Source: Ampullaceana balthica (lineage: Eukaryota > Mollusca > Gastropoda > Lymnaeidae). From it: 64,000 nucleotides of DNA. The translations under genes and the position numbers were made by a program. The DNA lies in NCBI GenBank assembly GCA_944989445.1, contig CALYLW010000437.1:372001-436000 (forward strand), written 5' to 3'. Below are positions 38,244 through 50,300 of the stretch, piece after piece; position 1 is the first letter of the stretch, and each line of letters starts with the position of its first letter. The notes below the pieces were generated by a model. It ran no database searches and was not told the DNA's origin. It saw nothing but the letters and a program-made list of their open reading frames with translations.

Positions 38244-38303
38244 ATGGAGGAGGTCCCACTGATCACCTGGACTCAAAAGCTGGTTTTGTATGAAACAAAA
38301 GCG
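38244..38303 (+). CDS. FIG4: FIG4 exon 1: start codon, N-terminus
   Basis: Twenty codons, [28 protein letters not shown] is identical to human FIG4. ATG has A at -3 and G at +4, with an in-frame stop 13 bp upstream. Donor GTTAGT, phase 0. Confidence 0.92.
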
Positions 38304-41300
38304 GTTAGTCAATCACCTTTTTAGTATTTAGCCCCCGATTAAATATTTATATATTTAATGTACTATTAAATTCTCCTAATTAAATTTAAATACTTTGGAA
38401 TCTCTGGTCTCATACTTCATTGAAATCATCTTTGATTGGATCCTCGTCCAAGATTTACTTTTATTTTAGTGGTCTTAGTCTTTTACTTTTAGTTAAAGTT
38501 AGTTTTAGATTTAGTTTTAGTTTTTAAATCCTTTATATGAACTTCGAAATCTTGATTTTGTCGTCATCTCGTTCGCGGGCGGAAAAACAAAAGTCTTAAA
38601 CTTAAATGGCATGTTTGTTGTGATGCTATCATGATAATGAGCAATTATCATGGAATCCCCTGCCCCTTGTCAATGAAGTACATTTCAATCATTATAATTT
38701 AAAAATCCAACTATAGCTTATGCTTTTTAAAGAGAAAATTTTAGAGATGTAATAAGAATATGTTTCATTTATAAATTATAAGTCATAATTAGTTAAAGTT
38801 TGGCATAAATTTAAAGTTTAAAAAAAATAAAAGAAAAAATATTATCATAATTCATGACCTAAATGTACATAAAATAATGTATGCTTATGTAATGACTTAA
38901 AACCCTTCTGAATATAATTTTCAAATCATTCTGAAGAGTTACAAGTGAGACATGATTTGAAACTATTACTGACATATTTCAGCGCTATTATATTGTCGGA
39001 TCAAATAAGTCAGAGACACGCTTCAGAGTTCTCAAGATTGATAGGACAGAACCCAGGGAGCTAGTTATTCATGATGATAAGGTAAATCTACAAAATTGTT
39101 CAAATTCAATATACATGTACAGTATTGGGACTTTCAGAAAGTATGGTTGTAACTTTTACCTTCAGATATCAGATGTGTTGTTTTTCTTGTCTTATTGATG
39201 AAATTCATTTGAAATTGATCATTTTGATTACATGTAATATAAAGATTTTTTTTTGAGATAAAGAATAAAGATATTTTTTTTTAAAAGATAATTATTTTAT
39301 GAAATCATTCGCTATTCATTTTGACACAGGTAAAAACAAAACATATGAATAATTATGGGAGACTTAAGTCATAGTTTTGGAAAATTCATTGATGTACTAA
39401 AGAACTATGGATATTTTATTTAGAGTTAAAATTCAAATATAAATCTCTAAAAAAAATATTTGTCTTAAAATACATTAATAGATTACAAGAAAATGTTAAT
39501 TTTTTTTAAAAAAGTTATATCATATTATGCTTTAAATACTATTGATACTATTTCATGTCATCTCTGAATTTTCTAAGGGCTTGTCTTATAAAGTTTACAT
39601 GCATACAGCATATGAAAATATATCACAGAATTAATATTATTAGATACATTTTAAGGTTGTTAATTTCTTTTCTAGGTGGAATATAGCCGTAGTGAAATCC
39701 GAAGTGTCTTGTCCATGATTGATGGTGGAAACAAGCCCAAGAAACAAGGAGCTGGAAACACTGGTTTATCCAAAAATATTTCAGCATTTGGGCTGGCAGG
39801 TTGAAATTTCTTTTAACTCTTTTTTAATGATAATTTTTTTGTTTGACATTTCTAACATTTAGCCATGAAACATAATTTTGAGACATGATTTTTTTTAATT
39901 TACATCTGCTATTTGAGAACAATGACTGGTCTTATTGAATGAGCTATTTGATTTGATTTATTACTAATTTACTAGAAATTTTGATTCTCTAAGGACATGA
40001 AGTAGAAAGTTTAAAATATGTTTGGATCCTTAAGAAGTCACAAAGGCTGACATAAAGATACTCATTTGTTTCAATTAGGATTTGTCAGATTCCTAGAGGG
40101 CTACTATATGATCCTAGTGACCAAACGAAAGAAAGCTGCTGTTATTGGATCTCACACCATCTACAAGATTGAAGATACGTCCATGCTTTACATTCCAAAT
40201 GACAGTGTGAGATATGTACACCCAGATGAGAGCAGGTAATCCCATATGTGAAATTTGTTGACACTCGCAATTATCTGAAAGTCATTGTACCATATCTTCA
40301 AATTATTTTTTCATTTCCATTATTAAAAAAATGTAATTTTAAACGTAAGATGAAATTCAACTAGTATTAAAAAAATGTGTTTTTATTGAAAGGTATAGAT
40401 ATATTTTTTAATTTTACAAAAATTTGCTATAAAGTTTGTTGTTGTAGAAATTATCTGTGGCTACTGATTTATTAGATGCTATGTTGTTTATAAAGTGTAT
40501 CACCTCCTACTAATTATTTGTCTGATAGAGTACCACTTATTCTGTAAAATAATTTCACATAATGTTCCAGCTGAATAAATCGACAAAGAATTTTTTAACA
40601 ATAATTTCCATCTTATGGTTTCATTTCCAAACAGATACGTCAAAATGTTTCAAACTGTGGACCTATCAAGTAATTTTTACTTTAGGTAAATTCAATTCCT
40701 TTGAAACTTTGTTGTCAATTAAGTATACAATCAAGATGTTTTTGATCATTTTATCATCATCATCGCCCTTGGCAAAGCAAGAACAGAATTTAAACAGCTA
40801 AAAAAAGTTTGGAACTGTAACAACTTGACTCTCCATACCAAGGTCAGGATATTTAACACTACAATAAAGCCTGTCTTGTTGTATGGAGCAGAAACATGGG
40901 GAATAACAGCAGCCGTTTGAAAAAAGCTTCAAGCTTTTATAAACACATGTCTCCGAACAATTCTCCGAATCCGCTGGCCCAATGTCATCACCAACGAAGA
41001 CCTCTGGCAACGCACACAACAAGAGTCAGTGGATGAGCTAATACGCCAGCGCAGATGGAGATGGATTGGCCACACTCTCAGAAAACCTACATCCAGCATT
41101 GTGAGACAAGCCCTCACTGGAACCCCCAAGGCAAGAGAAAAAGAGGTCGTCCCGAAATGACCCGGAGAAGGGAACTGGAGGCAGACACCAAAATGAGCGG
41201 GCACAGCTGGGGCCAGACACCAAAATGAGCGGGCACAGCTGGAGGCAGACACCAAAATGAGCGGGCACAGCTTGGGGCAGACACCAAAATGAGCGGGCAC

Positions 41301-44300
41301 AGCTGGGGGCAGATAGAAAGATTGATCATTTTATAGCTGTTCAAAAATATTAATAATTAGTCTATCTCTCATTTCAAAAAGTATGTATATAAATTTTTGA
41401 CCTTATATGAGTCCCCCCTCCCCCCCACACACCCTGCTCTTCAACTTTACCCAATAACCATCTACCCCTTTCAAAATAAAGTAATAAATCTCCTGATGGC
41501 ATAACTTCTTTTCATAGAGCATATAAACAAATGAGATCTATGTCTGCTTTTAAAACTGCATCAATTTAATCAGAACCCATTTTCTCTTTTGCTCAGCTAC
41601 AGCTATGACCTCACTCACACCCTTCAGTTCAACATGGCCCCTGTCGTACAGCCCAACACCAACCCCTTCAACCAGGGCCCTGGCTCCACCAAGTTCCAAC
41701 AAATGCCTGCTGCACATCAGCCGTCCAAGAGAACCTCATCAAAAAGCCAGTCTCTCTGGGAAGATGATATCTCCAGCGCAGACTCCGCCTCACCTGAGGT
41801 CGTCATCCCTAACCCAAAAGTCATCGAACGGGAGGAGTTCTCCATCAACGAAGTCAGTGATCTGAATATTTCCCCTGACACTGCAGTGCTGACCCGGACG
41901 GAGCTTCAGGAGAAAGAGAATAAAGAAGGTTTGTGTTAGAGAAGTTTCATTGACACCGGGAGGATGGATTAGGATTGAGTAACTCTCCATAGAATTCATG
42001 ATGTATTTTCTAAAGAAATTTATAAACACTACTAGCGTATCACCTGTCAAAAATGACGGAAGTGTTCAGCTGAAATCTATTTATTTTGAAAAAATGCACT
42101 TTTTTTAGGGCGCCTATGGCGAACACCTTTTTCAAAAGCCCAACTAACTTCTCCTTGTTTGATAAATATGAAATATTAAACTTTCTGAAGTGTACACAAA
42201 GATTTTATAATAGGGGTTTTGTTTTTTTAATTTTATAATTAACCATCATCAAATCCTCTTTTTACATTGTTCCCTTTTCCAAAATTAAAATATGAGCTAA
42301 AACAATGACGTCATATAATATTTTTTACAGCGTATCTTTAATTTGCACACCTTTTGATGCATTGGTGCAGTAATTTGGTGCGCTGCTTTCTAAAATTTGT
42401 AGCGTCACGGACAGACACTACAGACGTGACATTGCAAATTATATTGTTTAATATTTAACATAAACCGCTTTAGAATGGTATCCCATTGGAAGTCTTCTCT
42501 AGAAAATCCTATGAGATGTCTTAGCTAAAAGTTCTTGTCAAACTAAGTAGAATCATTGAGAATCTTATAAAAGCTGAGCCCTTATATATTAAGATTAACA
42601 TTTAAGAATATCATTTCCAAGTCAAATATTTTTGAATAAAGAGAAATATTCCAACTTTGCTATTTCCCCTTCTAAAAAAAAATTTCCCACAATTCTTTGC
42701 TTTCAGGGGCCATCATGTATGGGATTAAGAATTCTCCCTGCCGGAAATTTGTCTGGAACAATCATTTATTGAAAGGGTTTGAAGGCAATGTTCATTCAGA
42801 CTGGGTGCTGTACATAATACATGGATTTATTGGTCAAAGCAGTATCCTTATGATCTTATATGTATTATCTCATTTCTGGCAGTATCCTTAGGATCTCATG
42901 TGTATTATCTTGCTTCTATTTTTTTCTTTGTGAACTCACCATGATCATTTATTAATCCCCAAATTTTGTGCTACACCTGCCTCTTTTTGGCATCTACTTT
43001 TATAAACATCATCATCACTAGGTGCCAGGTAAGGACCAGACATCAGGGATCATGACTCTTCATTTTTCTTGGTTGCTAGTTTTTGCCCATATAACATCTT
43101 AATCTTCCACATACTTATGTATAACATCTTAATTTGGTTCCATTTAACATCTTAATCTGGTTCAATATAACATCTAAATCTGGTCCCATATAGGGCTGTT
43201 AATATTGTTGAAAAATGCTGACCGGGTACCCGTCCAAATTTCAAACGGGTACCCGGGTTACCCGATCAAAATATCACATAATTTTCCCCGTCATGACCGC
43301 TTTACAATGCTACCTAGCCACCTTCCATGCACCTCATTTCATACATTAGCCACAAGGCTGACGTCTTAGGGGCCATAAATCTTGGCAGATCTTTACCCCC
43401 CCCCCGTCACAGGTTGTCACATAAAGTTAGAGCCCCCTCCAATATGACGTCACAAAGCTTTGCGCCCCCCCCATGAAAGACGTACTTCCTTTTTGAAAAT
43501 GAGCATGTTTCAAATAAGTTAATTGTCATTTAATTTTGTATTGAATGTGAAGTTGAACTCTTAAAATCGGTAAACGCTTAAATTCATGTAAAACGTCATT
43601 AAATAAATTGTAAGCAATCAAATATTTCATTGGAACTTTTATTTAAAGTTGAGCATTTTGATGTGACGTCACATTTATTCTTAAACACATCCCCCCCCTC
43701 GTCACAAATGTGTGAACCCCTCCTCCCCTAGGTGCATAATGTCATTTATGAACGGGCCCTTATCCATCTTACACTGTTAGTAACTAATTTATTGACTTAA
43801 AATCTTACAAATTTTGGTGTATTATTACAATCCCGTTGACAGATAGTTCTACTTAGACGTATTTCACAGCATATATATGAAACAAAAATTTTCATTTCAT
43901 ACATGTAAATTGTTTCGCGAGCTGTAAATTAAACACAAAAAAGCCGCATGCCAGCCGAAGTTTGGTTAATATAGACATAGAAGCCACATTTTCACGGGTA
44001 CCCGGGCGGAATTTTACTACCCGGGTAATCTCACGACAACGGGTACCCGGGTCCCGGGTACCCGTTGACAGGCCTAGTCCCATATAACATCTTAATCTGG
44101 TTCAATATAACATCTTAATCTGGTTCAATATAACATCTTAATCTGGTTCAATATAACATCTTAATCTGGTTCAATATAACATCTTAATCTGGTTCAATAT
44201 AACATCTTAATCTGGTTCAATATAACATCTTAATCTGGTTCAATATAACATCTTAATCTGGTTCAATATAACATCTTAATCTGGTTCAATATAACATCTT

Positions 44301-47300
44301 AATCTGGTTCAATATAACATCTTAATCTGGTTCAATATAACATCTTAATCTGGTTCAATATAACATCTTAATCTGGTTCAATATAACATCTTAATCTGGT
44401 TCAATATAACATCTTAATCTGGTTCAATATAACATCTTAATCTGGTTCAATATAACATCTTAATCTGGTTCAATATAACATCTTAATTTGATTTCATATA
44501 TCTTAATCCCATCCCATATGACATCTTAATCTGGGCTCACAAACCCTTGCTATGACCCAAATATAACCAAACTCAGGCCCAATATAACCTTTAATCTGAT
44601 GGCATGTAAATCCTATAACAACTTAGTCTGGCCCTATATAAATCCTTGCTCTTGTCCCATATAATGCCCTCGACTAGCCTCCTATAACCACTCCACTCAC
44701 TCCATATAACTCCTTACTTTGCTACTTTTTGCACATTTCCAATTTTATTTTACACTTTGTATACAGTCTGTAGTATATTTGACACTTGCACACAATCAGT
44801 AAGCAAGCCAGATGTAAACGACTCATTGAGATGACTGTGAAACTTTTAAAGGTCCTAGGAATTTAGTGTTTTTTTAATTATCAACACAATTATTTCTGAC
44901 TGACTTATTGTGAAAAAAATCGTTTCCTTCACACGGTTAAGATGTCTGTGTTTTTGGTAAGTCTGTGTACCTGACACTGATCGGCAGACGATCCAACCAG
45001 TACGCTGGGACAAGGTTTTTGAAGCGTGGAGCTAACCATGAGGTTAGTGTTACATTTAACTTTTCTGAACTAATGCTCAAAACACGTTTAGTGTATAACC
45101 TACTTGGCCAGTTATTTTAATTATGCCCAAAACACACTTGGACACAAAACACACTATTTTAATATACCCAATAAATCAGTTAAGCAATTTGTGCACAGGA
45201 CACCCTTGGCCTGTGCTGCAGTAAATGCAATGCTCTGCATGTGATAATGAAGGCATATTTCATATTAGAGAAATGAATGACTTTGTTATTAACTCATTAG
45301 ATTAAATCCCTACATAAATTCCACAGATCATTGAAAACGAATTGTTCCATGCTACAGGATTATACAACTTTTTACATATTACATTATTTTTTTTTAAACA
45401 TCCAGACGGACAATTTTTTAAAACAAAATATTTTCATACCCAAAAATATAAAAATATAGCATGCCTATTGGATTGTACAATTTTCTCACTTTGGTTGATG
45501 ATTTAATTATTGTTGAGATGGTAAGGGGGTGGAGACAAAAGTAAATAAGCCTGGGTGCATTCTAAATGTCTCATTGGGCAATGATAATTCTAATGATGCC
45601 AAACTTAGCGATGTTGTTTGCAGAAAGTAAAATTAATATGTTCGAGATTTTAAACTCAAATTTATTTTTCCTTACAATTTACAATTCCCTCTGATTGCAA
45701 CTAGCTCAATGAGCATTGAAAAATTTTCATTGAAATATTCTGTCTAACTTGATTAATTACAAATATGCACTGGATTCAAGAATATTTTGTCCAGTGTTGG
45801 TCAAAATATGAAATTACTTTTATCTGCACTAAATGTCTGCCTCACAAATGCTCATGTTGTTTAATCAATTGTTCAATGACTGGGCTGGGGTCTCCCACCC
45901 TACAGTGAAATATCCATGTATAGAACAAGCTTTTAAAATTGGGATGATTTCAATGGAAAGCCTCCAAAGATTAGTTTCAATGTAGGACTTGTGCTAAAAT
46001 GTCTGAGAATTAATTCCTAGACCGTCTCAATTTTTAACACAAATAAATTCATAAATCTAATCAATTTTAAATAATATTTAGCCCCACTGTAATCTTAATT
46101 TTAAATTAAGCTTTTGTCATGATGCTAAATGTAAGTTATCTTTACAGGGATATGTCGCAAATGAAATTGAAACTGAGCAAATTGTGCAAGACACATCAGT
46201 GACATTCCTGGGCCATGGGAAGGTCACATCGTATGTACAGCATCGAGGGTCAGTTCCCCTGTTCTGGTCTCAAGACATCTCTAAGATGGTAAAGCCACCA
46301 ATATCATGTAGGTGTTTAGTGCTTAGTGTCTGTTAATCTATAGGTGTTTAATTATTAGCATCTGTTAACCTATATATGTTTAATGATTAGCATCTGTTAA
46401 CCTATATGTTTTTATTGATTAGCATCTGTTAACCTATTGGTGTTTATTGATTAGCATCTGTTAACCTATAGGTGTTTAATTATTAGCATCTGTTAACCTA
46501 TATGTGTTTAGGCTAAGTTATCAGTTATTATGAGAGTAAAACAAATCAAACCATAGTGTTCGGTTTATATGGTGAATTTGTAGGTTCAACGACCAAACAG
46601 CCCCAAACAAAACGGCCCCGACATAATGGCCCCAGTCAAAATGGCCCTGAGCTAATAGATGGACTAATAGTCAAAAATACAATCAAATACTATATTAGTA
46701 TTTTTACTCATCGATTCAGTGTCAGGTTTGGTTCACAAGAAACAATAATAATGACATCACAAGAAACAATTTAATAACAGTTACTCTATATCTGGTACCA
46801 AGTCACGATTGTTTGTTGTGAAGAAATCTATATATATAATTCTCTTCGTGGTCGGACCCTGCGAGGCAACAAGAAGCTGCATGTGCAACAGATACTAATT
46901 TTAGAAAGCAGCGCACCAAATTACTGCACCAATGCATCAAAAGGTGTGCAAATTAAATATGCGCTGTAAAAAAAATTATATGTCATTGTTTTTGCTGATA
47001 TTTTAATTTTGTAAAAAGGGAACAATGTAAAAAGAGGATTTGATGATGGTTAATTATAACATCAAAAAACAAAGGGGGCGCCATAGGTGCCCTACAACCC
47101 CTATTATAAAATACTTTGTGTGCATTTCAGAAAGTTTAATATTTCGTATTGATCAAACAAGGACAAGTTAGTTGGGCTTTTGAAAAAGGTTGGCGCCGTA
47201 GGCGCCCTAAAAAAGTGCATTAAAGGGGTAAAAGAACTCTCCATTAGCAAGTCTGCGGCGTATGCATCTAGTAATATACCAGTTTTTTAAAGAGGAAAAA

Positions 47301-50300
47301 GTCGACAAAAGGTTAAAATGCAAAAATTTGTAAATTTTGTGTTAAAAAATGTAAACAATTTGTCTGGGGCCGTTTTGACCGGGGCCGTTTTGTCCAGGGC
47401 CGTTTTGAGGGGTCACCGAATTTGTATTGACATGCAGTGGTGCATGGAGAAGTGCATGCTGCAAACAGCTTTGATTACTTTAAAAGATTAATTATTAACT
47501 TAGTTATGATCCATATATATTTACATTTTATCAACTAAAAAATTCTCTGTATTAGATTTGGTGATAAAATGTGGGCGGAATATTTCTTTAAATAAATATC
47601 TTCTCTTGGAACATTGATGATTGCAGGAGAAATATCAATGAACTCTAAAGGAAATAAAAACTTTTTAGTTTTGAAAGCTGCATTCTTATATTAACTGATT
47701 AAATTTTTCCCCTTGGTACAAAGTCTCTCTCATGTTCAGCCACACCTGATCCATGTATATCGTATTGCAGTGGATCAAAGAGATCCTTACTCAAGTGCTG
47801 CGGGAATGCACTTCAACCAACTGCTGTGCAGATATGGCTCTCCAATCATTGTCCTGAATCTTGTCAAGGTAATCAACTTAAATCCTGTCCTTGTGTCACA
47901 CATTAAAAACATTGACTCTTCTAATGATCTCTGGATCTTTCCAAATTTAGTGCAGGGAGACAACTTTCAATGATTTCACTTGAAACTGTTATGACTGACG
48001 AAACTTATTTCTGACGGCAATCAGAGCCGTCTTTACACCATTTTGGGCCCCCTGGGCAAAGAAATAGTGCTGGCCCCCTCCCCCGCAGGAATAAAAAAAT
48101 AAATATACATAATATATATAAATAAACATATTCCCATGGGGCCCCTATGCTCGTGGGCCCCCGGGCAAATGTCCAACGGGCCTATGCGTTAAGACGGCCC
48201 TGACGACAGTACCACCTACTTCCTCAACACACTCTGCCACCCCTCCATGACGCATTTGTCGCAACCTTCGGGAATGAAAAGCTTATTTCTTCCAATGACG
48301 ATTTGGTCACTGATATAATTACTCAGTTATTCGAATGCTTATAACTGTTTGCCATTCTTTTTTTTCCCTCAGACAAAAGAAAACAAAAGACATGAAAGTA
48401 TTCTAAGTGAAGATTTCATCAATGCCATTGACTACCTGAACCAGTTCTTGCCAGCAGAACATGCCATCCAGTATATTGGCTTTGATATGGCAAGGGTTAA
48501 TAAAAGGTAGGAGGGACTACTGCAGTCACTTTACATGCCATCCAGTATATTGGCTTTGATATGGCAAGGGTTAATAAAAGGTAGGAGGGACTACTGCACT
48601 CACTTTACAAGCCATCCAGTATATTGGCTTTGATATGGCAAGGGTTAATAAAAGGTAGGGGGGACTACTGCAGTCACTTTACATGCCATCCAGTATATTG
48701 GCTTTGATATGGCAAGGGTTAATAAAAGGTAGGAGGGACTACTGCAGTCACTTTACATGCCATCCAGTATATTGGCTTTGATATGGCAAGGGTTAATAAA
48801 AGGTAGGAGGGACTACTGCAGTCACTTTACATGCCATCCAGTATATTGGCTTTGATATGGCAAGGGTTAATAAAAGGTAGGGGGGACTACTGCAGTCACT
48901 TTACATGCCATCCAGTATATTGGCTTTGATATGGCAAGGGTTAATAAAAGGTAGGAAGGACTACTGCAGCAGTGGAGTAGCTAGACCTTTTGCCGCCCGG
49001 GGCGGTCTCCAATTTGCCGCCCTTTATAGGTAGATTGTATCACGACTTTTATAAATTAATAAACACAAATAAATAATTGTAATTGAAACAAAGTAAAGGT
49101 GGCTAACATTTCTACCATTGAACGACATATCTCAGTTAATGGCAATACAGGAGGCCAAATAAGATGTTATACCTATAAATAATAAATAAATATTTTTTAT
49201 AAAAATACGAGATACTTTTTTTTAAAGGTTACAAGAAAGTTACTGAGGTTGCGCACATGAGACAAACGTATTCCAAATTCACACCAAAAAATTACCAATT
49301 AGTATGCTTTTATTTTGTATTTATAAATAAATGATTTAATTATATTTTTACAAACAAATTGTGTACATTAGTATGTAAACATACTATTTATACATTTATT
49401 TTCCAAACTTTCATAGTACATGTAGAAAAATCGTGTATTATGCTATCAAAATTTAAATAATTTGTTATATTTTGTTCTATGGACAATATTGCAAGATTTT
49501 GTAGTCTTAAATCAAGGGTCGGGAAACTTTTTGTCTGAGAGAGCCATACATTATTTTTAAAACTAAAAATTCAAGTAAATGTGTGCATTTTGCGTAATTT
49601 CATCACTAAAAGTACCATAATTATGTCTCTTAATTCTTATTTAATATCATTGTTATGTTATTTATTGTTTATGCAATTCAAAGTAATCTGAATAAACGTT
49701 CTTTTAAAGAATATTCGAACATTTGTCTGAGAGCCAGATGCAGACATCAATAGAGCCACATCTGGCTCGCGAGCCATGGTTTCCCAACCCCTGTCTTAAA
49801 TCATGCACTCATTGTGGAACGAAGATGATTTTTTATCAACTTCAGTTTGGAGAAGCTCCTTTCACAACTAGCGACACTGATAACAATAATTGTTATAAAA
49901 ATTCTTAGAATATAAAATACACAAACAAATTGTGCAATGAAAACAATATATTTAAGCTTTATTTATAAACTAATACGACAAGCGGACGTTTTCCTCCATT
50001 TTCTCAACGCAATGCCTCTTTTTGTAGTATAGGTACAGCCACAAAACCTGGATAATTTTTCTTTCATTATGGAACTGTTCTTTATCAATGTCAATAAAAT
50101 CATTTATTTGACATTCAATTTCTTCACTTAGTAGGTTACATGGGATTATACACGGAATATTTTCTTACATGGACATGCAACAGGTCAAATAGTTCTTTTA
50201 ATTTCTTTATAATTCGATCCATGGATTAAAAAATTTCTCGTTGTACTTCATGTTCTAAAGATAGGACCATGTCTTGTGAATTTTCCCCACTCACATGTTT

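Larger units (their letters stand above)
38304..40634 (+). other. FIG4 introns 1-4 (exons 2-4 lie within)
   Basis: The introns 38304-38982, 39082-39675, 39800-40078 and 40236-40634 are plain AT-rich sequence with poly(T) and poly(A) runs; no mobile element recognised. Confidence 0.6.

Noticed and set aside
37958..38293. 111-codon plus-strand frame across the promoter
   Set aside because: Overlaps CI-MPR exon 1 on the other strand and FIG4 exon 1 in another frame; the FIG4 start is fixed by QKLVLYET homology.
40929..41344. Minus-strand frames of [14 protein letters not shown] repeats
   Set aside because: Reverse reading of the 31-32-bp repeat at the end of a LINE fragment.
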